From contig VBKY01000184.1 of assembly GCA_005879255.1 (NCBI GenBank), positions 1 to 43,499 of the forward strand: a DNA stretch of 43,499 nt, written 5' to 3'. A program made the position numbers and the translations under genes. Positions 1-7,731 of the stretch are shown piece after piece; the stretch's first letter is position 1, and the number at the start of each line of letters is the position of its first letter. Source of the DNA: Deltaproteobacteria bacterium (lineage in GTDB: Bacteria; Desulfobacterota_B; Binatia; UBA9968). The notes beneath the pieces were generated by a model. The model saw only the letters and a program-made list of their open reading frames with translations, ran no database searches and was not told the DNA's origin.

Positions 1-2
1 TG

Positions 3-56
3 GTGACCTATGTGCCATGGATCAGTCTGGGAGTGGTTAATCTTTTTCGTTGGTAA
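3..56 (+). CDS. C-terminal tail of a membrane protein, possibly TRAP large permease (partial)
   Basis: The window opens inside a reading frame that gives 17 hydrophobic residues (VTYVPWISLGVVNLFRW) and a TAA stop at 54-56. The 'TYVPWISL' pattern recalls the last transmembrane helix of TRAP transporter large permeases (DctM family), which often end in a similar tyrosine/proline/tryptophan stretch. Only the tail is visible, so the family call is a guess. A transporter next to the catabolic genes that follow would make sense. Confidence 0.35.
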   Translation: MTYVPWISLGVVNLFRW

Positions 57-106
57 TTGGATCGCGTTCCGCGCCAAGATTAACAGATAAATGCGTCGCC
101 GCTGCC

Positions 107-136
107 TTGATATTGCGCGGACTCATCGGCTAAATT
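107..136 (+). promoter_or_regulatory. Possible sigma70 promoter for the DUF1989 gene
   Basis: TTGATA (107-112) and TAAATT (131-136) are separated by 18 bp and lie about 40 bp before the GTG start at 173. Match to consensus is moderate: four of six bases in each box. No start-site data exist. Confidence 0.3.
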
Positions 137-172
137 TATCAGCCACAATTACGCATTCATTATGGAGGAACG

Positions 173-808
173 GTGAAGATCATCAGCGAATCGGTCATCA
201 AGAGCAATACGGGAAAAACTTTCGTAGTCAAAAAAGGCCAGGTCATTCGAGTGATCGGCGAGTCGACGGCCGATTACGTCGTGTTTAATCTACACAACGT
301 CAATGAGCGCTTCGATCAAGCGCGCACCAAAGTGGACCAAGGAAAAATTTACGTAACCACAGGCGACGTGCTCATTTCCAAATACAATAATGTCATGCAG
401 ACTATCGTAAAAGACACCTACCGAGGCACCCATGACATGGAGAAAGGCATGTGCAGCACTTCCTTCTACAAGAAATGGGGCAAGCGGATTTTCGAAATTT
501 ATGGCGGCGTGTGGAAAAGACTTGGACGGCGGCGCGGCGCCGCGCCTAAGCATGGCTGCTGGGAAAATCTCGCCAAGGCTCTGAAACCCCATGGCGTCGC
601 CAAAGACGACGTGCCGAGCCCGCTCAATATTTTTCAGACCATGGTAATCAATGCCAAGACCGGCAGCATGCGCTATTCGATGACACGGCCGCGGCCGGGT
701 GGCGACGTCATGGATCTCCGCTCGGAGATGGACTGCCTGGTCGGCATCAGCGCGTGTCCGGAAGGCGGACGGGGCAAGGACTTACGGGTGGTGATCTACA
801 AAAACTAA
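173..808 (+). CDS. DUF1989 / urea carboxylase-associated family protein
   Basis: The 211-residue protein starts at GTG 173, chosen because a strong GGAGG lies 5 bases upstream. It resembles the DUF1989 family (PF09347), often annotated as urea carboxylase- or urea amidolyase-associated protein. Visible family traits are the N-terminal beta-rich segment with 'GQVIRVIG' and 'ADYVVFNL', and the C-terminal 'DCLVGISACPEG' stretch that corresponds to the conserved SACP motif. The biochemical role of the family is not firmly established; members sit near urea, guanidine and amine catabolism genes. No urea carboxylase is present here, so the role may be different. It converges on the binding-protein gene at 898, with a large palindrome between them that may end both transcripts. 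Confidence 0.7.
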   Translation: MKIISESVIKSNTGKTFVVKKGQVIRVIGESTADYVVFNLHNVNERFDQARTKVDQGKIYVTTGDVLISKYNNVMQTIVKDTYRGTHDMEKGMCSTSFYKKWGKRIFEIYGGVWKRLGRRRGAAPKHGCWENLAKALKPHGVAKDDVPSPLNIFQTMVINAKTGSMRYSMTRPRPGGDVMDLRSEMDCLVGISACPEGGRGKDLRVVIYKN

Positions 809-809
809 A

Positions 810-895
810 GTTCCAATCGTTCCAAACGTTTCAATAGTTCCAGAGGTTTAAGAAACGACTGGAACATTTGGAACTACTGGAACCGTTGGAACGGT
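810..895. repeat. Large hairpin of 9-bp repeat units between convergent genes
   Basis: Four GTTCCAA-type units in a 9-bp phase (810, 819, 828, 837) are followed, after a spacer, by four reverse-complement units TTGGAAC/CTGGAAC in the same 9-bp phase (859, 868, 877, 886). Together they form an almost perfect long stem. It fills the whole gap between the stop codons of two convergent genes, so it may work as a bidirectional terminator or mRNA stabiliser. It may equally be a mobile palindromic repeat. Confidence 0.75.
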
Positions 896-897
896 CT

Positions 898-1899
898 TTA
901 TTTGTACAGCTTGTCGATATATCCGCTCGACTCGAGCTCTTTCAAAAAACTTACGTCGGTGAAGTCGGACGGTTTGGCTTGCGCCGCTTTAGGATTTTTA
1001 ATTTTTAGTTGGTCCAGAAAAATTTGGATACCCGGCTCCGTTGGATAGGGCACGCGGCGCGTCAGCTTGACGACGATTTCGTTGTACGCCTCTTCGATGG
1101 GTTTTTCATCTTTGATGGCAAGATACTTTTGTAGAATCTTTTGTGCGCCTTTCGGATTCGTCAGATTGTAGTGGATGGCCTCGACGTACGCGCGCATGAA
1201 ACGACGGATCGTGTCCGGTTTCTTCTTGATGTAGTCGCGCGTGACGGCGACGCCGTTTTGCTGCCATTCGACATCGAGCTTGGTGAAGTCGAGCAGCGCG
1301 CGCAGGCCGATCTCTTTGGCCTTGAGAGTTTCCGGCGCTTGCAGCAGGGTCGCCTGAAGAGCGTTGGTCTGCATTGCCGCCAGGCGGGCGGGGATCGAGC
1401 CGGCCTGGACGTAGGTCACGTCGCTCTCTTTGACGCCGAGTTTGTCCAGCACAGTGACCGCCGCGGCGTTGTCGGCGCTACCAATTCTGCTCACGCCGAA
1501 CTTCTTGCCTTTCAAGTCCTCCACTCTCTTGATTTGATCCGTGACAAAAAGGACATAGGGAAAACGATTGATCGAGCCGGCAACCAGCACCGTGCCGGAG
1601 CCCGCCAGGTTGCTGGTGATGACGGCGGAGGCTCCGGTGTGCACGATCGGTGTTTCTCCAGCCACCAACGCGGTGACCGCGAGCGGCGCGCCAACGAGAA
1701 GTACCAATTCGACATCGAGCCCATGCTTCGCGTAATAGCCCATATCCTTAGCGGTCCAAACGTTTAGCTGAGTCGGAGCGATCACTGTGTAGGCGACGCG
1801 GAGCTTTTCCATCGGCGTTTGCGCCGCGACGAATGAATGCGACAGCGCAACTAGGAGAACGACGACGAATGAAATTGACGTCCGAAACGATCGGTTCAT
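898..1899 (-). CDS. ABC transporter substrate-binding protein, NMT1/THI5-like (SsuA/TauA type)
   Basis: This 333-residue periplasmic binding protein has a clear signal peptide (hydrophobic residues 10-20, likely cut near 'FVAA-QT' around 26). The mature N terminus, 'LRVAYTVIAPTQLNVWTAKDMGYYAKHGLDVEL', shown here only as a family trait, is typical of the NMT1/THI5-like fold used for sulfonates, nitrate, pyrimidine precursors and many aromatic acids. GGAGGAG lies just before ATG 1899. It is 45 bp downstream of the ubiD-like gene on the same strand and probably co-transcribed. No ABC permease or ATPase lies nearby, so its partner must be elsewhere. The ligand cannot be read from sequence; the UbiD neighbour suggests an aromatic carboxylate. 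Confidence 0.85.
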   Translation of the reverse strand: MNRSFRTSISFVVVLLVALSHSFVAAQTPMEKLRVAYTVIAPTQLNVWTAKDMGYYAKHGLDVELVLLVGAPLAVTALVAGETPIVHTGASAVITSNLAGSGTVLVAGSINRFPYVLFVTDQIKRVEDLKGKKFGVSRIGSADNAAAVTVLDKLGVKESDVTYVQAGSIPARLAAMQTNALQATLLQAPETLKAKEIGLRALLDFTKLDVEWQQNGVAVTRDYIKKKPDTIRRFMRAYVEAIHYNLTNPKGAQKILQKYLAIKDEKPIEEAYNEIVVKLTRRVPYPTEPGIQIFLDQLKIKNPKAAQAKPSDFTDVSFLKELESSGYIDKLYK

Positions 1900-1944
1900 G
1901 TTTCTCCTCCGTGATTCCAGTTTGCGCGCAAGCTGTGCTTCGCT

Positions 1945-3381
1945 TCAGTATTTGCCTGTGATCGACTGATCATCTTTTCCCGGTTCATACGGGCGCGTAT
2001 CGCGCGCGAGGTCGATCTTCTTCAGCACCTCGTCGGGCGCCTGGGCCTCTTTCGGAAAGTCGTAGGGCGGCAGCGGCTTGGTGGCGTCGAAGATCAGCTT
2101 GGTCTCCATCGGTCCTTTCTCCAAGCGGTTGTAACCGTATGCAGTAGGATTCAAGTGCGAGCCGATGATGTTGGGAATGATGACCAGATCGCGATCGGCT
2201 TGAAATCGCATGGCCAGCGCCCAGAGCACTTGGGTTTCATTGAATACATCAACATCGTCATCGACGACGATCACATGCTTAATATTAGGATCGGTGACAA
2301 GTGCCCCGAGCGCCGCCTGTTTTGGCTCGCCTTCGGCCCTTTTTTTCACCGAGATGTAACAGTGCGAACGGGCGGCGCCGGAGATCGGCATGTTGACGGC
2401 GGTCGTGCTCGGCACAACTTCTTGGATGCGCTTGAGCAAACTGCCGAGCCGTGGCGCGGCGCCGATGATGTTGTGTTCAAAATGCGCGCTGTGGATGCAT
2501 TGATAGATCGGATTTTTCCGCATGGTGATCGCGGTGATTTCAATATAGGGCTGTTCGCCTTCTTTATAATAGTAATGCGGCCATTCGCCGAACGGACCTT
2601 CATAGTGACGCTTGTGCGGCGGCACGATGCCCTCGATGACGATCTCGCAGCGGGCCGGCACCATGAGACTTACCGTTTCTGCCTTCACGACCTCCAAGGG
2701 CTCGCCCAAGAAGGCGCCGGCGATTTCCATTTCCGAACCGATGCCGGCCTGTTTGCTGACGGCGGCCATATTCAGTGCCGGGTGATGCCCGAGGGCGAGA
2801 GCTACTTCCATCGGCTCGTTGTGATCTTCATATTCGGCACGGACGTAGTTGCCATGGTTGGCGGGATTGATCATCAGTCCGAGCTGCCGCTTGCCTTGCT
2901 TTTGGTGGCGGTAGATGCCGACGTTTACGGCGCTGGTGCCGCGCTCTTTACAGATCAGAGCGGCGGCATTGATGTAGGCGCCGGCATCGCCTTCGTTAAT
3001 TGTCAGGACGGGTAGGAGATCGAGATCGGCATCATCGCCTTTGAGGATCACTTCTTTGCACGGCGCGTCTTTGGCGGCGATTTCCTTTGCCGGAACCGGA
3101 TGGTGCTCGCGGTGAGCCAGGTCTTTTACCATCTGTGGCACAGACGGCGAGCCCAATGATAAGGCCAGCCGCTCGTAGGTTGCGCCGAGATTCATAACCA
3201 GGGGAATCTTCGAGCCTTTGATATTTTTAAAAAAGACCAGGGGGAATTTGTTCTCCCGTTCAAACTTCTCGACGATGGCGCTGGCCTCATAGCGCGGGTC
3301 GACTTCTTTATCGACGACAACAACGTCTTTCGGGCGCTTCTCCAGCAATTCGTCCAAATAGCTGCGCAGATCCTTGGCCAT
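1945..3381 (-). CDS. UbiD family decarboxylase (prenyl-FMN dependent) #1
   Basis: The 478-residue protein has the full-length UbiD/Fdc fold. UbiD enzymes use prenylated FMN for reversible decarboxylation of unsaturated or aromatic acids. Family landmarks are visible: the conserved arginine (R158 in 'NVGIYRHQ') and EGPFGE at 261-266, which supplies both catalytic glutamates of the Fdc1-type E-R-E triad. GGGAGG lies before ATG 3381. It is transcribed divergently from the luciferase-like gene, with a binding-protein gene downstream in the same operon. It differs clearly from UbiD #2 and from the quinone-type UbiD at 27.6 kb, so it is probably a catabolic decarboxylase. UbiX is required for the cofactor but is absent from the window. 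Confidence 0.88.
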   Translation of the reverse strand: MAKDLRSYLDELLEKRPKDVVVVDKEVDPRYEASAIVEKFERENKFPLVFFKNIKGSKIPLVMNLGATYERLALSLGSPSVPQMVKDLAHREHHPVPAKEIAAKDAPCKEVILKGDDADLDLLPVLTINEGDAGAYINAAALICKERGTSAVNVGIYRHQKQGKRQLGLMINPANHGNYVRAEYEDHNEPMEVALALGHHPALNMAAVSKQAGIGSEMEIAGAFLGEPLEVVKAETVSLMVPARCEIVIEGIVPPHKRHYEGPFGEWPHYYYKEGEQPYIEITAITMRKNPIYQCIHSAHFEHNIIGAAPRLGSLLKRIQEVVPSTTAVNMPISGAARSHCYISVKKRAEGEPKQAALGALVTDPNIKHVIVVDDDVDVFNETQVLWALAMRFQADRDLVIIPNIIGSHLNPTAYGYNRLEKGPMETKLIFDATKPLPPYDFPKEAQAPDEVLKKIDLARDTRPYEPGKDDQSITGKY

Positions 3382-3509
3382 TTTTACTTACCTCCCTTGG
3401 GTTACTGCTCGGGCTTGCTCGGTGAGTCCTGGGTAACTGTATTCCTAATTACTCACAGTTGAAATCATCTGGCAACAACCGCAACGCCGTTGCTTTCAGG
3501 CCCGGTTGC

Positions 3510-3537
3510 TTGACAGTTCTGAACGTTTTCTTAACAG
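3510..3537 (+). promoter_or_regulatory. Possible promoter for the luciferase-like oxidoreductase run
   Basis: A perfect TTGACA (3510-3515) is followed after 16 bp by TAACAG (3532-3537), a weak -10 box. Transcription would begin near 3544, about 13 bases before ATG 3557. This placement argues against the upstream in-frame TTG at 3506 as a start. Confidence 0.35.
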
Positions 3538-3556
3538 TGGGTCTAGGTTCGAGACC

Positions 3557-4540
3557 ATGCGCAAATTGCCGATTCGATGGGGCATCAGTTTACCCAATCG
3601 CGGGGCGCTGTTTGGGCTCACCAATATCGATAAGTTGATCGAAACAGCTGTCGTAGCGGAAAACTCAGGTGTATTCGAATCGGTTTGGTTCGGCGACAGC
3701 TTGATTCACAAACCTCGTCTAGAAGCGATCACTATGCTCGCGGCGGTGGCGACGCATACCAAAAGAGTACGCTTGGGCACGATTTGCATGGCGTCGTTCC
3801 CCGTGCGCCATCCGGTTTTGCTTGCCATTCAATGGGCTTCGCTCGATCAGATATCCAAGGGGAGAGCGCTGCTCGGCGTTTGCATCGGCGGCGCGCACGA
3901 GGGTGAATTACGTGCATTCGGTGTCAAGCGCGAGGAGCGCGTCGGGCGCATGAAAGAAGGCATCGAGTTCTTGCGCCGGATCTGGGGTGACGAAGAAGTC
4001 ATGCACCGCGGCAAATATTACACGCTCGAAGGCTACAACATCGTTCCGAAACCGGTGCAAAAGCCGCCACCGATCTGGATCGCCGTAAGTCCGGAGCGAG
4101 AGCAAGCAGGTGACAAAGTCGTCGATCAGGCGATGCGGCGCGTCGGCGCACTGGCGGACGGTTACATCACGCTGGGCGTGACCGCAGAAGAATTTCACAA
4201 GCGCTGGCAGGTCATCGAACAAGCGGCCGCTGAGGTTGGCAAGGACTTGTCAAATTTTGAGTGCGCCATTCACGGCATGGTCAATATCAATAATGACAAA
4301 CAGGCAGCCTATGGCCAATCCAAAGACTATTTTAATCATTACTACGGCCCGAATTATCCGCCCGAAAATTTGATCAAAATCTGGCTTGCCCATGGTCCGC
4401 CGAGCGACTGCGCGCGCCTGATTCAAGAGTGGATCGACATGGGCATCACGACGCCGGTGCTGCGTTTCACTGCTAAGGATCAGCTGGGGCAGGTCAAGAG
4501 ATTTATCGAGGAAGTGCTGCCTTTACTACGGTTGAAGTGA
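3557..4540 (+). CDS. LLM class flavin-dependent oxidoreductase
   Basis: This is a luciferase-like monooxygenase-fold protein of about 327 residues that uses FMN or F420. Family signatures are 'WGISLPN' at the N terminus, the mid-protein 'RVRLGTICM..FPVRHPVLLA' region (strand and helix around the flavin), 'GRALLGVCIGG', and 'KPVQKPPPIWIAV' before the insertion segment. The frame stays open upstream to a TTG at 3506, but ATG 3557 starts directly at the conserved N terminus and lies after a promoter-like TTGACA, so it is preferred. It begins the plus-strand catabolic run and is followed after 108 bp by UbiD #2. The substrate is unknown. Confidence 0.82.
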   Translation: MRKLPIRWGISLPNRGALFGLTNIDKLIETAVVAENSGVFESVWFGDSLIHKPRLEAITMLAAVATHTKRVRLGTICMASFPVRHPVLLAIQWASLDQISKGRALLGVCIGGAHEGELRAFGVKREERVGRMKEGIEFLRRIWGDEEVMHRGKYYTLEGYNIVPKPVQKPPPIWIAVSPEREQAGDKVVDQAMRRVGALADGYITLGVTAEEFHKRWQVIEQAAAEVGKDLSNFECAIHGMVNINNDKQAAYGQSKDYFNHYYGPNYPPENLIKIWLAHGPPSDCARLIQEWIDMGITTPVLRFTAKDQLGQVKRFIEEVLPLLRLK

Positions 4541-4565
4541 CGGCGCGATGGTTGATAAAGATACC

Positions 4566-4627
4566 AGGGTGATGGAGTGTTGGGTCGGAATTCCGGAACC
4601 CATGACTCCAATATTCCATCACTCCAC
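4566..4627. repeat. Palindromic repeat in the LLM-ubiD gap
   Basis: GTGATGGAGTGTTGG (4569-4583) pairs with CCAATATTCCATCAC (4608-4622) at 13 of 15 positions. A second internal palindrome, TGGGTcGGAATTCCGgAACCCA, forms the tip. It has no T-tract, so a repeat element is more likely than an intrinsic terminator. Confidence 0.6.
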
Positions 4628-4648
4628 TTGAATTTTTGAGGTTCTCCC

Positions 4649-5995
4649 ATGTTTGAAGATCTAAGAGGATTTTTGGCGCACCTGGAAAATCAAAAGCAGC
4701 TGCTCCGGGTCAAGGAGCAAGTCGACGTCAAGTACGAGATCGCCGCGGGTATGCGCAAGACTTCGGACATCGAAGGCCCTGCGCTGCTATTTGAAAACAT
4801 CAATGGTTACCCCGGCTGGCGCGTGTTGGGCGGTTTGTTCGCCACCCGGAAGCTTGTCGCTCTCGGACTCGGCGTGCCGTCGGAGCAAATGCTCGAACGG
4901 TATTTGACCTTGGAAGATACACGCATCGCGCCGGAAGTCGTCACAACAGCTCCATGCAAAGAAATCAAATGGACCGGGGATCAAGTCGATCTGAGCAAAT
5001 TACCCATCGTCACTCACGCGAGTAAAGATTGCGGGCCCTACGTTACGATCGGCGTGCAAGTGGGCAAAGACCCCCAGACACGCATCCGCAATCTGTCGAT
5101 TCACAGAATGCTTGTGCTCGGAAAAGACAAGTTGTCGCTCTGGGCGCCCGCCGATCACCATTTAGGACGGATGATCTTGATGGCCGAGGAGAAGAAAAAA
5201 GGTTTGGAAGTCGCTACCGCCATCGGTGTCGATCCCGCCATCGTCGTCGGCTCACAAGCTAGAGTTCCATTCGGCATCGACGAATTTCACGTCGCCGGCG
5301 GCCTGCGTGGCGCGCCGGTGAAACTAACCAAATGCGAAACTATTGACGTCGAGGTGCCGGCGTTTTCCGAAGTGGTGATCGAAGGTGTAACGATCCCCGG
5401 CGAGCGAGTAGCTGACGGCCCGTACGGTGAGTATCCCGGCTGTTATAGTGAAGCCAAGCAGGCACCGGTGCTCAAAGTGACGGCGATTACGATGCGCAAA
5501 GATCCGATCTATCAAACTGCGCTCACCGGCATGCCCGTTACGGAAAACCACACGCTGATCGAGTACGGCAATGCCGCGGTGGTGTATCGCGAAGTGAAAA
5601 AAATCGTGCCGGAAGTGCGCGGCGTCAACATGACTCCCGGCGGCACGTTTCGCCACCATGTCGTGGTTTCGATCAAGAAGCGCGCAGAGAATGAAGGGCG
5701 CAACGTGATTTTGGCGCTGCTCTCAATGGGCATCGGTCTCAAGCAAGTGATCGTCGTCGACGACGATATCGATCCTTTCGATCCGATGCAGGTGGATTGG
5801 GCGATGGCGACGCGCTTCCAGGCCGATAAGGATGCGATCATCATTCCTCGGATCGCCTGTTCGACGCTCGACCCTTCTTGTCCCGAGAACCGTGTTACCG
5901 CCGGCTTGGGAATCGACGCCACCGCGCCGATGAAAGATCACTGGCGCTTCGAGAAGGTGGAAATACCCGGTGTCGATAAAGTGAAATACATTTAG
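4649..5995 (+). CDS. UbiD family decarboxylase (prenyl-FMN dependent) #2
   Basis: This 448-residue UbiD-family protein starts with the usual 'MFEDLRGFLAHLE'. The conserved arginine is R153 ('LSIHRMLVL'). The signature loop reads DGPYGE (256-261), so the first catalytic glutamate position holds aspartate while the last glutamate is kept. The C-terminal 'VIVVDDDIDPFDPMQVDWAMATRFQADKD' segment, quoted as a family trait, matches UbiD #1 and other non-quinone UbiD enzymes. It lies between the LLM gene and the molybdenum hydroxylase genes on the same strand and is likely catabolic. The different active-site loop suggests a substrate different from that of UbiD #1. Confidence 0.87.
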   Translation: MFEDLRGFLAHLENQKQLLRVKEQVDVKYEIAAGMRKTSDIEGPALLFENINGYPGWRVLGGLFATRKLVALGLGVPSEQMLERYLTLEDTRIAPEVVTTAPCKEIKWTGDQVDLSKLPIVTHASKDCGPYVTIGVQVGKDPQTRIRNLSIHRMLVLGKDKLSLWAPADHHLGRMILMAEEKKKGLEVATAIGVDPAIVVGSQARVPFGIDEFHVAGGLRGAPVKLTKCETIDVEVPAFSEVVIEGVTIPGERVADGPYGEYPGCYSEAKQAPVLKVTAITMRKDPIYQTALTGMPVTENHTLIEYGNAAVVYREVKKIVPEVRGVNMTPGGTFRHHVVVSIKKRAENEGRNVILALLSMGIGLKQVIVVDDDIDPFDPMQVDWAMATRFQADKDAIIIPRIACSTLDPSCPENRVTAGLGIDATAPMKDHWRFEKVEIPGVDKVKYI

Positions 5996-6014
5996 GAATC
6001 GAAAAAAAACATCA

Positions 6015-6091
6015 CTCGCGCAAAGACGCAAAGCACGCCAAGTTCGGAGAAATATAATTCATTACTTTGCGCCTTTGCGTCTTGGCGCGAG
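6015..6091. repeat. Palindromic repeat with CGCAAAGACGCAAAG-type arms
   Basis: The left arm (6015-6042, beginning CTCGCGCAAAGACGCAAAG) pairs with the right arm (6065-6091, ending TGCGTCTTGGCGCGAG). This is a common type of dispersed intergenic palindrome in environmental bacterial genomes. It lies in the gap between ubiD #2 and the FAD subunit. Confidence 0.65.
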
Positions 6092-6116
6092 AAATTCTTG
6101 AAGTGCCGCACAGCAC

Positions 6117-6992
6117 ATGAAAAACTTCGATTATCTCGAACCGACCACGGTAGCCGAGGCCTGCGCACTACTCAAACAGCATGGCAGCGAAGCGAAAGTC
6201 TTCGCCGGCGGATCGCACCTGACGATCCTAATGAAGCAAGGGCTTTATGAGCCCAAGTCTTTGGTCAACATCAAAAAGATTACAGAGCTCAAGGGCATCA
6301 AGTATGACGCGAAAGAAGGTTTGACCATCGGCGCTCTGGTGACACACCGCGAGCTGGAAACCTCGGCGCTGGTGAAAGAGAAATTTCCAGTGGTCTGCGA
6401 AGCTGAGAGAGAAGTCGCCAACATCCGCGTGCGCAATATGGGTACCGTCGGCGGCAATCTCGCCTCCGGAGAACCGCTAACCGATTTATCGCAGATCTTC
6501 ATCTCGCTGGACGGCAAAGCGAAGATCGCCGGTCCGAACGACCAGCGCATAATTCCGGTGGAAGAACTTTTCGTCGATTTTTATACGACGAGTCTGGCCG
6601 AAGACGAGATCCTAACTCATGTCGTGCTGCCGCCGCTGCCGGCGCGATCGGGTATCGAATACATCCGCTTTTCCAGCAGTTCTGTGGTTGACAAGCCCTC
6701 GGCAGGCGTGGCGGTGCGCCTTACGTTGGAAACCAGCGGTGAAACGATTCGAACCGCGCGTGTCGTGCTCGGCTGCGTCGGCGCGACGCCCGTGCGCGCG
6801 CGCCAAGCCGAAGCGCTGATCACAGGCAAAAAGTTAACACCGGAGTTGGCGGAAAAAGTTGGTGCCGCTGCATCGCAAGAATGCAGCCCGACGAGCGACC
6901 TGCGTGGCTCGGAGCAATACAAGCGCGCGATCGTCGGTACGCTAGTGAAGCGCGCGGCGGAGAAAGCGTATGAGCAAGCGGGTATTCGATAG
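6117..6992 (+). CDS. Molybdenum hydroxylase FAD-binding (medium) subunit
   Basis: At 291 residues this is the usual length of a CoxM/XdhB-type subunit, which passes electrons between the iron-sulfur subunit and the acceptor through FAD. Both FAD-binding motifs are visible: AGGSHLT (30-36, family form AGG(T/Q/S)xL) and TVGGNLA (110-116). The C-terminal CO_deh_flav_C domain spans about residues 175-285. It is the first gene of a medium-small-large set (6117-10053) that encodes one heterotrimeric enzyme of the xanthine oxidase family. Palindromic repeats lie in the gaps on both sides. Confidence 0.9.
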   Translation: MKNFDYLEPTTVAEACALLKQHGSEAKVFAGGSHLTILMKQGLYEPKSLVNIKKITELKGIKYDAKEGLTIGALVTHRELETSALVKEKFPVVCEAEREVANIRVRNMGTVGGNLASGEPLTDLSQIFISLDGKAKIAGPNDQRIIPVEELFVDFYTTSLAEDEILTHVVLPPLPARSGIEYIRFSSSSVVDKPSAGVAVRLTLETSGETIRTARVVLGCVGATPVRARQAEALITGKKLTPELAEKVGAAASQECSPTSDLRGSEQYKRAIVGTLVKRAAEKAYEQAGIR

Positions 6993-6999
6993 TCCGAGA

Positions 7000-7097
7000 C
7001 CCCTTATACCTTTCCCCTTGATGGGGAAAGGTAAGGATAGGGGTGCAATGAAAATCAAAAACACCCCTACCTCAATCCTTCCCCGTCGAGGGGAAGG
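7000..7097. repeat. Tandem CCCTTACCTTTCCCC-type hairpins
   Basis: Two adjacent hairpins occur. At 7000-7043 CCCCTTATACCTTTCCCC pairs with GGGGAAAGGTAAGGATAGGGG. At 7061-7097 CCTTCCCC pairs with GGGGAAGG. The outer ends of the pair also match each other. This C-rich/G-rich palindrome type is a known kind of dispersed repeat. It separates the FAD and 2Fe-2S subunit genes. Confidence 0.65.
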
Positions 7098-7174
7098 AAA
7101 CAGGAGCAGAAGAGCGGTTGGGTTTAGGTGAATCAGTTGGAACTTTGCACCGTTTTGAGCGCCGAAGAAATAGA

Positions 7175-7639
7175 ATGAAGAAAACGATTTCACTAATTGT
7201 TAACGGTTTCCAACGCAGCGCCGAGGTCGAGGCGCGGACGACGTTGCTCGACATGGTGCGCGAGCAGTTTGGCCTGACCGGCGCGAAGCTCGGCTGCGAT
7301 ATCCAAGTTTGCGGCGCGTGCACGTTGTTGCTGAACGGCAAACCGGTGAGCGCTTGCTCCGTGCTTGCGGTGGATGCCGACGGTGGAGATATATTGACCG
7401 TCGAAGGTCTCAGCAAAAATGGCGCGCTGCATCCGTTACAAGAGGCGTTTATGGAGTTCGGCGCCCTGCAGTGCGGCTACTGCACGTCCGGATTTCTGCT
7501 GACAGCGAAAGCGCTACTCGATGAATGTCCTCGGCCGTCGGAGCAGCAGATTACAGATTACCTAGCGGGAAATTTTTGCCGCTGCGGGTGTTATCAAGAG
7601 ATCATGCAGGCGGTGAAGAACGTGGCGGAAAAATCGTGA
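7175..7639 (+). CDS. Molybdenum hydroxylase 2Fe-2S (small) subunit
   Basis: This 154-residue CoxS/XdhC-type electron-transfer subunit carries two [2Fe-2S] clusters. The plant ferredoxin-like N-terminal cluster is bound by C41, C46, C49 and C61. The C-terminal helical cluster is bound by C100, C103, C135 and C137 ('CRC'). An additional cysteine follows at 139 ('CRCGCY'). The frame is open upstream to 7118, but ATG 7175 begins exactly at the conserved 'KKTISLIVNG', so it is chosen. No twin-arginine or other signal is present, so the enzyme is cytoplasmic. It is followed by a hairpin and then the large subunit. Confidence 0.92.
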   Translation: MKKTISLIVNGFQRSAEVEARTTLLDMVREQFGLTGAKLGCDIQVCGACTLLLNGKPVSACSVLAVDADGGDILTVEGLSKNGALHPLQEAFMEFGALQCGYCTSGFLLTAKALLDECPRPSEQQITDYLAGNFCRCGCYQEIMQAVKNVAEKS

Positions 7640-7690
7640 TCGTGTCTCGTGCTCGTGATCGGACCAACACGAACCACGAACACGATCACG
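7635..7690. repeat. Palindrome overlapping the small-subunit stop codon
   Basis: The left arm 7635-7657 (CGTGATCGTGTCTCGTG...) pairs with the right arm 7668-7690 (...GAACACGATCACG) at about 20 of 23 positions. The TGA stop of the 2Fe-2S gene (7637-7639) lies inside the stem. It may adjust subunit stoichiometry or stabilise mRNA, or it may simply be a repeat insertion. Confidence 0.65.
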
Positions 7691-7731
7691 TAAGTTAAAT
7701 AACAAACGCAAGTAGGATACGGAACACTTTT

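Noticed and set aside
810..895. Regularly spaced short repeats as a possible CRISPR array
   Set aside because: Units are 9 bp with 2-bp spacers, mirrored into a hairpin, and there are no cas genes.
2155..3015. 286-codon plus-strand frame opposite UbiD #1
   Set aside because: Antisense shadow of a well-supported gene; no domain-like sequence, no ribosome site.
3398..3439. Near-direct repeat TGGGTTACTG / TGGGTAACTG between divergent genes as an operator
   Set aside because: Ten bases with a mismatch; easily explained by chance without more copies.
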